DNA from: Bacteroidota bacterium
GTDB lineage: Bacteria > Bacteroidota > Bacteroidia > Bacteroidales > JABHKC01
Direction of reading: 5' to 3'
Length of the DNA stretch: 64,000 nucleotides
Assembly: GCA_018692315.1 (NCBI GenBank)
Contig: JABHKC010000045.1
Coordinates: 1 to 64,000 of the forward strand
A program made the position numbers and the translations under genes. Shown here piece by piece: positions 33,964-42,521 of the stretch. The notes under the pieces were generated by a model that ran no database searches, had not been told where the DNA came from, and was given only the letters and a program-made list of their open reading frames with translations. The stretch's first letter is position 1. Each line of letters starts with the position of its first letter.

Positions 33964-35283
33964 ATGGCTACATTTGAAATACAAGGCTCAAACAAGCTAA
34001 AAGGCGATTTGTTTCCTCAAGGTGCAAAAAATGAAGCCCTTCAGGTAATTTGTGTTTGTTTACTAACTCCCGAAGAAGTAATTATCGATAATATTCCAAA
34101 TATTCAGGATGTGCGAAAACTCATCGAACTACTTGAAAACTTAGGTGTTAAGGTAATCAAACTTGGAGAATCTAAGTTTTCCTTCCAGGCAAAAGAAATC
34201 AATATAGACTATTTAACCTCAGATGATTTTAAAAATAAAGGCTCGAAACTGCGAGGTTCTATAATGATTATTGGGCCACTTTTAGCACGATTTGGTAAAG
34301 GATTTATTCCCCAGCCCGGGGGCGACAAAATCGGACGACGAAGGTTAGATACTCATTTCATCGGTTTTCAAAAACTCGGAGCAAGTTTTACTTACAACCA
34401 AAAGGAAAATTTCTATCAAGTAAGTGCAGAAAAACTTACCGGTGCACATATGCTTCTCGACGAAGCTTCAGTTACCGGAACTGCAAATATTCTTATGGCT
34501 TCCGTTTTTGCTGAAGGAAAAACAACCATTTACAATGCAGCCTGCGAACCATATGTTCAGCAATTGTGCAAAATGCTAAATAGCATGGGAGCAAAAATTT
34601 CGGGCATTGGATCAAATTTGCTAACCATCGATGGAGTTTCAGAACTCTCGGGCTGTTCGCACAGAATTTTGCCAGATATGATAGAAATTGGCAGTTTTAT
34701 TGGATTAGCTGCAATGACACATTCAGAAATTACGATTAAAAATGTTGCATACAACGAACTTGGCATTATTCCAGATTCATTTAGAAAATTGGGCATAAAT
34801 TTCGAATTAGTAAACGATGATATTTTCATTCCTGAACAAAAAAGTTATGAAATAGAAAAATTCATCGACGGTTCAATTCTTACCATTGCTGATGCTATTT
34901 GGCCAGGACTGACACCTGATTTATTAAGCGTGCTTTTGGTGGTAGCTACTCAGGCAAAAGGCAGTGTTTTGATTCATCAAAAAATGTTCGAAAGCCGCCT
35001 CTTTTTTGTCGATAAACTTATTGATATGGGAGCACAAATAATTCTTTGCGACCCTCACCGTGCAACTATTATCGGAATAAACAACGAATATAAACTAAGA
35101 GCTACACGGATGATATCGCCCGATATTCGTGCCGGTGTAGCTTTGCTTATAGCTGCACTTTCGGCAGAAGGTACGAGCGTGATCCAAAACATTGAGCAAA
35201 TTGACAGAGGTTACCAAAATATTGATGCCAGACTAAATAAAATAGGTGCTAAAATAAAAAGAATTGATACCGATTGCATGTAG
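33964..35283 (+). CDS. murA: UDP-N-acetylglucosamine 1-carboxyvinyltransferase MurA (Cys-to-Asp type)
   Basis: MurA transfers enolpyruvate from PEP to UDP-GlcNAc, the first committed step of peptidoglycan synthesis. The 439-residue protein has the KNEALQVI substrate loop (residues 22-29), LRGSIMIIGPLLARFG and the catalytic loop PGGDKIGRR. Here D121 replaces the Cys that fosfomycin alkylates (Cys115 in E. coli). Further on are VTGTANILMA, the PDMIEIGSFI segment and DIRAGVALLIAAL. Cys-to-Asp MurA enzymes remain active and are intrinsically resistant to fosfomycin. A compound hairpin separates it from the convergent protease gene. Confidence 0.95.
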   Translation: MATFEIQGSNKLKGDLFPQGAKNEALQVICVCLLTPEEVIIDNIPNIQDVRKLIELLENLGVKVIKLGESKFSFQAKEINIDYLTSDDFKNKGSKLRGSIMIIGPLLARFGKGFIPQPGGDKIGRRRLDTHFIGFQKLGASFTYNQKENFYQVSAEKLTGAHMLLDEASVTGTANILMASVFAEGKTTIYNAACEPYVQQLCKMLNSMGAKISGIGSNLLTIDGVSELSGCSHRILPDMIEIGSFIGLAAMTHSEITIKNVAYNELGIIPDSFRKLGINFELVNDDIFIPEQKSYEIEKFIDGSILTIADAIWPGLTPDLLSVLLVVATQAKGSVLIHQKMFESRLFFVDKLIDMGAQIILCDPHRATIIGINNEYKLRATRMISPDIRAGVALLIAALSAEGTSVIQNIEQIDRGYQNIDARLNKIGAKIKRIDTDCM

Positions 35284-35289
35284 ATTTGT

Positions 35290-35345
35290 CTGTTAGCCCT
35301 TAGCTATTGTCTTTTGGCTAAAAGCAATTGGCTAAGGACTAACAG
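35290..35345. terminator. Compound hairpin between murA and the convergent T9SS protease gene
   Basis: Arms 35290-35304 and 35331-35345 pair over 15 bases with one mismatch (CTGTTAGCCCTTAGC with GCTAAGGACTAACAG). The loop contains a smaller hairpin, CTTTTGG/CTAAAAG. There is no U-tract, so it may be a structured repeat or a weak bidirectional terminator. Confidence 0.5.
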
Positions 35346-35352
35346 CTAAAAT

Positions 35353-37011
35353 CTACCTATTTTGCAAAACACACTTTCTTTCAATATAATAATCCTCAGA
35401 TTTTAGTCGGATAAAATAAATTCCTGAACTTAAATTCTCGGCATTCCATTCAAAACTATTTTTTCCGGCAGGTATATTTCCATTAAAAATTGTTTGAACT
35501 TTTTGCCCCGAAATATTAAATAGCTCGACAGAAGCTTCGGTATTTTTTGAATTTTCTACCTCAATTGTGAGCAGCTCGTTAAATGGATTTGGAAAACTCG
35601 AAAGTTCAATATTCTTAATAATATTTATTTCAATGGAAGAAATGTCAATATCGTTTCCAAAAATGAAATATTCATAATCGTCATGAGACATATCGTTGCA
35701 AGATACGCACAGAACCAAACGAGACAATACGTAATCAGTTGGTTGCTTAAACGAAACCATGTCTTGCCAATTTGATGAAATTACTTCTTCTAAAGTATCG
35801 TTTTCAAAAGCCAGCAATACAATATTCCATGTTCCGTAATCGTATAAAACTTCCATATCAATTGTATCAAAAACAAGAGGTAAATCATAATAATGACATC
35901 CATATGGATACATCATTTCAGTTTCATCAACAGGAAAAGCATTTGGAGAGGCTTCAATACTAAATTGTGGAAGGTCGAAATATTCGTATCCGTATTGCCC
36001 GCTCGAAAGGCTGGTATCGTCTAAGAAATTGGCAATTGTCCAATTCAAAAACACACTGTCGAAATTTATCTGAAAACCCGATGAAACAAGAGCATCTTCA
36101 ATTCCTTGAATGCTTGTTGTAGTTTCCGAAACAATTTGTTTGATAAATGCTGCTCCTCCAAATTGTTCGGAAAGATATGTAAAGAAAAGCTGTGTCTGAA
36201 CATAATCAGCAAATTCGCTATCCCAAACAGTTAGTCCATTGCCGGGGTTTTGCGGAAAACCAGTTAGAGGATCAGGATGCCCGAACAAAACCATTGCATA
36301 TTCTGCACAACCTTCGTCAACCCATGATTCTTCATAAGGATCTATTTCGAAATGAATTAAATGCTCTAATTCGTGAGCCATAACCGACAACATTGCAGGT
36401 CCCACAGGATCAACCTGATTTTTGTCGCAATTCAGATATAACATTTCACATTCGTTGCTATGCTCACCATAAGTCATGGCTTCTGCTTCCGTAATTTGAT
36501 TAAATGAGGAAAAATATCCGTCGAAAACAGTTCCCATAAATGAAGCAATTGACGAAAAGAAAAATATAACTTTTGGGTCGCTATCTAAAACATCGGGGAT
36601 AGGCCCAAAGTTTGTCTCATCCATTTCAACAATTCCCATAGTCGAAGAGCTGAATGTTGCATTTTCGAGATAGTGCATAATAGTATCAACATCGTCCTGT
36701 GTCATTTCTGTAAGCCAATCGTCGTCGGCAACAAAAACATATGAACGGTCGCCCACAGCTCTACAAGTGGCAGAAACCAAAATATTTTGCGGTGGCATAC
36801 CGCTTAAATCCCATTTCCAGAAACTTGTTGAATCACCCACAGCGTATGCCTGAGTACTTTTTTGCAATTTTCTCATTTTTACAATATCGGAACCTACATA
36901 TTTTTTGCAAATCTCTTTTGCACGATTTGTATATTTTGTAAGCAAAGTGTCGCTAGCATTTACACTTAGGTAAATTACTGAAACTAAAAGTAATAGAACT
37001 AATTTTTTCAT
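35353..37011 (-). CDS. T9SS-secreted zinc metalloprotease-like protein
   Basis: The 552-residue protein has a signal peptide (residues 1-19). A catalytic domain follows with AHELEHLIHFEIDPYEESWVDEGCAEYA near residues 210-240; HELEH is an HExxH zinc motif and EGCAEYA supplies the third ligand in gluzincin style, reminiscent of M30-like peptidases. The C-terminus is a T9SS sorting domain (SSFPNPFNELLTIE, LFNISGQKV, SGIYFIRL). The protein should be exported to the surface or medium as a peptidase. Its substrate is unknown. A -7 box lies upstream at 37057-37064. Confidence 0.8.
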   Translation of the reverse strand: MKKLVLLLLVSVIYLSVNASDTLLTKYTNRAKEICKKYVGSDIVKMRKLQKSTQAYAVGDSTSFWKWDLSGMPPQNILVSATCRAVGDRSYVFVADDDWLTEMTQDDVDTIMHYLENATFSSSTMGIVEMDETNFGPIPDVLDSDPKVIFFFSSIASFMGTVFDGYFSSFNQITEAEAMTYGEHSNECEMLYLNCDKNQVDPVGPAMLSVMAHELEHLIHFEIDPYEESWVDEGCAEYAMVLFGHPDPLTGFPQNPGNGLTVWDSEFADYVQTQLFFTYLSEQFGGAAFIKQIVSETTTSIQGIEDALVSSGFQINFDSVFLNWTIANFLDDTSLSSGQYGYEYFDLPQFSIEASPNAFPVDETEMMYPYGCHYYDLPLVFDTIDMEVLYDYGTWNIVLLAFENDTLEEVISSNWQDMVSFKQPTDYVLSRLVLCVSCNDMSHDDYEYFIFGNDIDISSIEINIIKNIELSSFPNPFNELLTIEVENSKNTEASVELFNISGQKVQTIFNGNIPAGKNSFEWNAENLSSGIYFIRLKSEDYYIERKCVLQNR

Positions 37012-37056
37012 CTAAATAAAATTAATTAATAAATATAAACATTTTCAATACTTGTA

Positions 37057-37064
37057 CAAAAATA
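37057..37064 (-). promoter_or_regulatory. -7 box of the T9SS metalloprotease gene
   Basis: TATTTTTG on the minus strand fits TAnnTTTG, 45 bases upstream of the ATG at 37011. No clear -33 element. Confidence 0.4.
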
Positions 37065-37220
37065 CATTTTTCTTTTAAATATAATTTTCTGAAAGCTTCC
37101 CAAAAAGCTAAGTGTTTGTAAATAAATAAACTATCCTGTTTTTAACACCCATACTGTCAGCCCCAAAAGTTTTAAGGACTTTTTGGTCAAACTTTCGTAA
37201 AGTTCCTAAATCATTCACAA

Positions 37221-37248
37221 CTATTTCATATCTTTGATTGTCAATTTT
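37221..37248 (+). repeat. 28-bp direct repeat, copy 1, carrying a promoter box
   Basis: The 28 bases recur exactly at 40798-40825. The unit contains TATCTTTG (37229-37236), a TAnnTTTG -7 box 15 bases before the ATG at 37252. Weaker similarity extends about 18 bases upstream (GTTCCTAAAT against GTTTCTAAAT). Confidence 0.8.
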
Positions 37249-37251
37249 GTA

Positions 37252-40200
37252 ATGAAATATCGTATAATGCTTAGTAAAACAAAATATATAATTGGTTCTT
37301 CATACTTACTTATACTATTTCTATTTTTACAACCAAACACCTTCGCCCAAAAAGAAACTGCAAACTGGATTTTTGGGATGTACGACAATTGGGTAATCTT
37401 TACAGATAGTGGGCCAATTCCATATAGCCCACCAAACAATATCCAATGGCAGCCCGATTTTTTTGAATCTGGTGGCTGTGCATCTACAATTAGTGATAAA
37501 GAAGGCAATTTAATTCTTTATACAAATGCGGAATCTGTTTGGAATGGGCAACTTCAATATTTAGGATATCCGAATGGTCATTGGTGGGGTTCCACAATTA
37601 TTATCCCGTCTCCTGGTAACTCAACTAGGTTTTATATTATTACAACTTTATATGCAGGTTTAACTGGATTAAAAATCTATCAAGTAGATATGTCCTTAAA
37701 CAGTGGTTCCGGGGGGAATGTTTACAATGAATCCTTTGGAACAAATTTAGTTCCCAAAATTGCCACAACCTATCATTCCAACCAAAAAGACATTTGGCTA
37801 ATTGCTCACGATTGGAACAGCAATTCTTTTCGTTCAGTTCTGATTACAGAACAAATTCCTGGAGCTTCTCCATTTATAACAACTACGCCGGTAATAAGCA
37901 ATGTAGGGCTAATCCAGCAAGATACTGCAGTGGTCGATTTATGGAATAGTGCTTCGGTTGGTAAAATGAAGATATCACCGGGAGGCAATCATATTGCTAT
38001 GAGTAGCAATGGACTAAATGCTGTTGAAATATTCGATTATGATAAAGAAACAGGTATAGTTTCAAATCCAAGAACCATAAATATAGACAGACCATTTTGT
38101 CTTGAGTTTTCGCCAAACGGCACACTATTGTATATCGGACAACTTTATAAATGCTTTCTCAGCGGATGTACTCTACCAAATGTAACTAAACATGTATATC
38201 AGCTTGATTTAATGGCAGGTACAGGAAGTGAAACTGATATTCAAAATTCAATGACTATTGTCTCATCTTATTTGCAATCATCAGATCCTCCAACTGGCCC
38301 ACAATTTCAGTTGGCTTCCGATATGAAAATATATGTCGATGTAGTAAGTTGGGAGGTTCCGGTTATTAGCAATCCTAATCTATTAGGGACAAACTGCAAT
38401 TGGACACCTGATGGTATTGTTTTTCCCAATGGTTGGCCTGGAACTGGTCCAATTCAACTTTTCCCAGACTTTTTTACACCATTTCTCGATTTTAATATCC
38501 TTTTCGAAAATGCCTGTTTTGAAGATTCTACTATGATTTACACCAAAACAAATCAAGGTTTTGATTCTATATGCTGGGATTTTAGTGATCCTACACTTGG
38601 AAATTTTAGTTTTCCAAATCAGGATACTATTTTTTATAAATTTTCGCTTGCCGGAAATTATCCAATAACCCTTAAACGCTACCGCAACGGTAATCTTGAT
38701 GAGCTAACTAAACTTCTGAAAGTTCTGCCAAAGGTTAATATTAATTTGAATATCGACACGATGCTATGTCAGGGTGCAGAGCTTGAAGTTTCTGTATCAG
38801 ATAGTTTGTGCGAGTTTGTTTGGCTTAGCAGTCTCTCATACGACAGCATTTTTTCCGACACAATCCAAATTTCGCAAAATGGCACTTACTGGCCAATTGT
38901 AACAAATTTCGATGGAATTTGCGGTAGTATTGATACTGTTCAGGTTCAGTATGCTGAAATTAATTCTGAACTTGGAGTCGATTTAAATGACTGTATTTCA
39001 AATCCTTTAATTTTATCTCCAACTTTTCAATATGCCGACAGCCTTCTTTGGTCAACTGGCGAAAGCACCGACAGCATTTTTGCAAATCAAGCCGGTTTGT
39101 ATTTTGTAAGTGTTTATTATGCAGGCTGCTATGATTACGATTCTATAAATGTGGATTATGAATATCCTTTAAATCCTCATTTGGGTTCTGATGTTTTTCT
39201 TTGCCTTGATGATTCTGTAAACCTTTTTGGAGGAAGTTTTTTGAATACTGATTATTTTTGGTTGCCATCATTTGAGACAACTGAGCAGATTTTTGTAAGC
39301 AATTCAGGCGAATACATTCTTTCAGTTTCAAATATTTGTGGAACATATTCAGATTCAATTTTGGTAAATGATTTAAATCCACCGGTAGTAAATCTCGGAA
39401 ATGATACAATACTTTGTATCGGCGACAGCTTGATTTTAGATGCTACAAATCCACAATCCATCTATTCATGGATGGATGTTTTCTACGATAGCGCAGTAAC
39501 AGTTTGGACAACAAACAATTATTGGGTAATTGTTGAAAATCAATGCGGCTCAGCTACTGATAGCATTTCGGTCGAATTTCATATCCCTTTGGAAATTAAT
39601 CTTGGGAATGATACTACAATTTGCAACAGCGACAGCCTTCAATTGTCTATTGATAATTTTTTATTTTTTATTGCAAACTGGTCAACTGGAGAAACTGGAT
39701 TAGAAATTTTTGTACAAGATTCAGGAAATTATTGGGTAGAAGTTGAAAATGCTTGTGGAATTTTTTCCGATACAATCAATCTGAATTTGGATTTTCCTAT
39801 AGAAGTAAATCTCGGAAACGACACTACAATTTGCGCAAGCGACAGCCTCCAATTATCCATAGCCAATAATCAATCATCATTTGCAAACTGGTCAACAGGA
39901 GATACTGTCCCAGAAATTTTTGTTCAGGATTCAGGAAATTATTGGGTGCAAATTGAAAATGCCTGCGGAATTTTTTCCGATTCAATCAATCTGAATTTAG
40001 ATTTCCCTTTGGAATTAAATCTCGGCAACGACACCATAATTTGCCACAGCGACAGCCTCCAATTATCAATTAACAATTATCAATCATCAATTGCAAACTG
40101 GTCAACAGGAGAAACAAGCTCAGAAATTTTCGTTTCCGATTCAGGAATTTATTGGGTGAATATAGAAAACGCTTGCGGATTTTTTTCCGATACTATGGAA

Positions 40201-40716
40201 CTTTTTGTTAGCAATCCGCAATTTAGTTTTCCTGTCGATACACTTGGAATGTATTCAGGCTATATCGAACTTATGGCTGACTCTGGCTGGATTTCATATC
40301 TTTGGGAAAACGGCGAAACAACGAATCAAACAGTTGTGAGTGATACAGGCTGGTTTTCTTTGCAAGTTTTCGATAGTCTCGCTTGCTCCACTTCCGATTC
40401 CATATATATATTGGATATTTCTGCAATTCCTGAAAACGATGAAATTATTGTTTCCAACGATTTTATATTAATTCTATATCCAAATCCCGGAACAGGAATA
40501 TTTAATTTAAAAATATTTGCACCTGATGATGATTATTGTTCTGTGGATATTTTCAATATCAATGGCCAAAATGTTTTTTATCAGAATAAATTAGACCTAT
40601 TAAAAGGTTGGCAGGAACATCAAATTGACTTGTCAACAAATTCTGATGGAGTTTATAATATTTTATTAAATTCTGATAAATTTGAGATACAAACTAAACT
40701 TGTATTAATAAAATAA
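37252..40716 (+). CDS. Large T9SS surface protein with beta-propeller-like N-terminus and 70-residue tandem repeats
   Basis: I take the ATG at 37252 (1154 residues), since the upstream TTG lies in the -7 box. After a signal peptide (LILFLFLQPNTFAQ) the first 400 residues have WD40/YVTN-like propeller motifs (MKISPGGNHIAMSSNGLNAVEIFDYD, LEFSPNGTLLYIG). A PKD-like segment follows (CWDFSDPTLG, AGNYPITLKRY). Then come repeats built on LGNDTTIC-x-SDSLQLS; three near-identical 70-residue units occupy 39601-40230. The end is a T9SS sorting domain (LYPNPGTGIFNLKI, FNINGQNV). It is probably a surface adhesin or scaffold. Confidence 0.85.
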   Translation: MKYRIMLSKTKYIIGSSYLLILFLFLQPNTFAQKETANWIFGMYDNWVIFTDSGPIPYSPPNNIQWQPDFFESGGCASTISDKEGNLILYTNAESVWNGQLQYLGYPNGHWWGSTIIIPSPGNSTRFYIITTLYAGLTGLKIYQVDMSLNSGSGGNVYNESFGTNLVPKIATTYHSNQKDIWLIAHDWNSNSFRSVLITEQIPGASPFITTTPVISNVGLIQQDTAVVDLWNSASVGKMKISPGGNHIAMSSNGLNAVEIFDYDKETGIVSNPRTINIDRPFCLEFSPNGTLLYIGQLYKCFLSGCTLPNVTKHVYQLDLMAGTGSETDIQNSMTIVSSYLQSSDPPTGPQFQLASDMKIYVDVVSWEVPVISNPNLLGTNCNWTPDGIVFPNGWPGTGPIQLFPDFFTPFLDFNILFENACFEDSTMIYTKTNQGFDSICWDFSDPTLGNFSFPNQDTIFYKFSLAGNYPITLKRYRNGNLDELTKLLKVLPKVNINLNIDTMLCQGAELEVSVSDSLCEFVWLSSLSYDSIFSDTIQISQNGTYWPIVTNFDGICGSIDTVQVQYAEINSELGVDLNDCISNPLILSPTFQYADSLLWSTGESTDSIFANQAGLYFVSVYYAGCYDYDSINVDYEYPLNPHLGSDVFLCLDDSVNLFGGSFLNTDYFWLPSFETTEQIFVSNSGEYILSVSNICGTYSDSILVNDLNPPVVNLGNDTILCIGDSLILDATNPQSIYSWMDVFYDSAVTVWTTNNYWVIVENQCGSATDSISVEFHIPLEINLGNDTTICNSDSLQLSIDNFLFFIANWSTGETGLEIFVQDSGNYWVEVENACGIFSDTINLNLDFPIEVNLGNDTTICASDSLQLSIANNQSSFANWSTGDTVPEIFVQDSGNYWVQIENACGIFSDSINLNLDFPLELNLGNDTIICHSDSLQLSINNYQSSIANWSTGETSSEIFVSDSGIYWVNIENACGFFSDTMELFVSNPQFSFPVDTLGMYSGYIELMADSGWISYLWENGETTNQTVVSDTGWFSLQVFDSLACSTSDSIYILDISAIPENDEIIVSNDFILILYPNPGTGIFNLKIFAPDDDYCSVDIFNINGQNVFYQNKLDLLKGWQEHQIDLSTNSDGVYNILLNSDKFEIQTKLVLIK
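39601..40230 (+). repeat. Three 210-bp in-frame tandem repeats
   Basis: LGNDTTIC-type units begin at 39601, 39811 and 40021, exactly 210 bases (70 codons) apart, with NWSTG, DSGNYW and ENACG recurring at the same places. More diverged copies precede them. The near-identity indicates recent expansion. Confidence 0.85.
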
Positions 40717-40732
40717 TATTCATCTTTGCACA

Positions 40733-40765
40733 AGACCTGACAGGTTTTGAAAACCTGTCAGGTCT
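40733..40765. terminator. Perfect 16-bp palindrome after the T9SS gene
   Basis: AGACCTGACAGGTTTT and AAAACCTGTCAGGTCT flank a single G. It sits 16 bases after the stop at 40716 and so may end transcription. There is no U-tract. Hairpins with this ACCTGACAGGT core are, from memory, a common repeated element in Bacteroidota genomes. Confidence 0.65.
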
Positions 40766-40797
40766 GGATTTTGGATAGTTTCTAAATGTACAAACAC

Positions 40798-40825
40798 CTA
40801 TTTCATATCTTTGATTGTCAATTTT
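40798..40825 (+). repeat. 28-bp direct repeat, copy 2
   Basis: Exact copy of 37221-37248, including the TATCTTTG box (40806-40813), 57 bases upstream of the proline dehydrogenase ATG. It sits just after the palindrome that follows the T9SS gene. Confidence 0.8.
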
Positions 40826-40858
40826 CAAAAAAATAATAAATAGAAATTCTATTCTTTA

Positions 40859-40866
40859 TATCTTTG
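40859..40866 (+). promoter_or_regulatory. -7 box of the proline dehydrogenase gene
   Basis: TATCTTTG ends 16 bases before the ATG at 40883. A second TATCTTTG lies 53 bases upstream inside the direct repeat, so transcription may start at either. Confidence 0.5.
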
Positions 40867-40882
40867 AAAAAATATTTTGATT

Positions 40883-42049
40883 ATGTTCAATAACACAAAA
40901 ATTGCATTTATAAGCAAATCTGACAAAGACCTAAAAAGAGCGTATTTTTTGTTTAAAACGCTATCTAATACTTTTTTAAGTAAGGCAGGTACATTATTAA
41001 CAAATATTGCAATTAGCATTAAATTTCCTATTAATTGGATTATTAAACCTACAATTTATGAACATTTTGTAGGTGGCGAAAGTATCGAGGAATGTAGCAA
41101 AACAGTAGGTTTACTCGAAAAATATAAAGTCCGGGCAATTCTGGATTATTCTGTAGAAGGAAAAGAAAGTTCCGCTGACATTCAGAAGGCTTTGGATGAA
41201 ACAATTATGTCGATAAAAAATGCAGGCAAAGATAAAAATATACCTTTCGCTGTTTTTAAGCCCACTGCATTTGCCAGGGCTGCAATTTTAGAAAGAGCTA
41301 GCCTGACCGATCATCTCAATTCAGAAGAAAAAGAAGAAGCAGAAAATTTCAGAAAACGAGTAAATATTTTGTGCCAAACTGCTTTTGATTCCGATATTCC
41401 AATACTTATTGATGCTGAGGATTCCTGGTTTCAAAATTTTGTTGATGAAGTTGTAACAGAAATGATGGAGAAATTCAATAAAGAAAAAGCCATAGTTTTC
41501 AATACCTTGCAAATGTATAGGCACGATAGACTTGAATTTCTGAAAACTTCTTTGCAAAAATCCATTGAAGGAAATTATTTTCTGGGGATGAAATTTGTCA
41601 GAGGTGCCTATATGGAAAAGGAGAGGCTACGTGCCGAGAAAATGAACTATTCAGATCCAATTCAGCCGAACAAGGAAGCAACAGATAATGACTACAACGC
41701 AGCCCTAAAATTTTCAATAGAGAACATAGACAGAATTTCCATTTTTAATGGAACCCATAACGAAAAAAGTTCGAAATATCTATGCGAATTGATGCAGGAA
41801 CATTCGTTGCAGAAAAATGATAAACGGATATATTTTGCACAACTTTATGGGATGAGTGACCATATCAGTTTCAATTCGGCTGATGCAGGATATAATGTTG
41901 CAAAATATGTTCCGTACGGACCAGTAAAATTCGTAATGCCATATTTGCTACGAAGAGCCGAAGAAAATACCTCGGTTGCCGGACAAACCAGTATAGAACT
42001 TGAGTTACTACAAACCGAAATGCAGCGAAGGAAAAACCTTAAAAAGTAA
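40883..42049 (+). CDS. Proline dehydrogenase (monofunctional PutA domain)
   Basis: The 388-residue FAD enzyme oxidises proline to pyrroline-5-carboxylate and passes electrons to quinone. A TIM-barrel PRODH domain is indicated by RAILDYSVEG, PFAVFKPTAFAR, PILIDAEDSW, FNTLQMYRHDR, LGMKFVRGAYMEKER and FAQLYGMSDHISF. The final YGPVKFVMPYLLRRAEENTS includes the conserved substrate-binding YLxRRxxEN. The ATG at 40883 is chosen over a TTG at 40877. The P5C dehydrogenase is not adjacent. Five bases separate it from the next small membrane protein gene. Confidence 0.94.
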   Translation: MFNNTKIAFISKSDKDLKRAYFLFKTLSNTFLSKAGTLLTNIAISIKFPINWIIKPTIYEHFVGGESIEECSKTVGLLEKYKVRAILDYSVEGKESSADIQKALDETIMSIKNAGKDKNIPFAVFKPTAFARAAILERASLTDHLNSEEKEEAENFRKRVNILCQTAFDSDIPILIDAEDSWFQNFVDEVVTEMMEKFNKEKAIVFNTLQMYRHDRLEFLKTSLQKSIEGNYFLGMKFVRGAYMEKERLRAEKMNYSDPIQPNKEATDNDYNAALKFSIENIDRISIFNGTHNEKSSKYLCELMQEHSLQKNDKRIYFAQLYGMSDHISFNSADAGYNVAKYVPYGPVKFVMPYLLRRAEENTSVAGQTSIELELLQTEMQRRKNLKK

Positions 42050-42054
42050 AAAAT

Positions 42055-42510
42055 ATGATTATTGATACAAGAAAACGAGGAACGAATATAAAACTTGGAT
42101 TTGTTTTGGGTGGAATTACTGCATTGGCACTACTTGGGTTTATCTGGTTTTCGGGAATATTTGTGAGCAATCATGCCCCATTGGCAATCACAATAATATT
42201 TGTTGTTACATATATTTTCGTATCAATACGCTCATACCAATTTATTTATTATTCCGATGAAGGCGATTTTATAATTTTCAGATATTTCAAAATTATTCCT
42301 ACAACTTTAGTTCATAGTTCAATAGAAATTAAAAAAAACTCGCTTTCGAAGTATGAATTGAAAAAATCTTTTTTCAACCTGCGAGAAGAAATTATTTTTT
42401 CGCAAAAAACGAAAAGAGGGATAGCTAAATTTCCGCCCGTAAGCATTGCAATTTTAGACCAAAAACAAAAAGAATATTTAATTAAATCGCTTAATAAAAT
42501 TTTAAACTAA
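42055..42510 (+). CDS. Small two-helix membrane protein of unknown function
   Basis: The 151-residue protein has two hydrophobic helices (about residues 14-35 and 42-60), then a soluble beta-rich domain (QFIYYSDEGDFIIFRYF, PPVSIAILDQKQKEYL) that resembles a PH-like fold, which is a guess. It starts 5 bases after the proline dehydrogenase stop and ends 11 bases before the barrel gene, so the three are probably one operon. I recognise no named family. Confidence 0.75.
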   Translation: MIIDTRKRGTNIKLGFVLGGITALALLGFIWFSGIFVSNHAPLAITIIFVVTYIFVSIRSYQFIYYSDEGDFIIFRYFKIIPTTLVHSSIEIKKNSLSKYELKKSFFNLREEIIFSQKTKRGIAKFPPVSIAILDQKQKEYLIKSLNKILN

Positions 42511-42521
42511 TTTTTACTATT

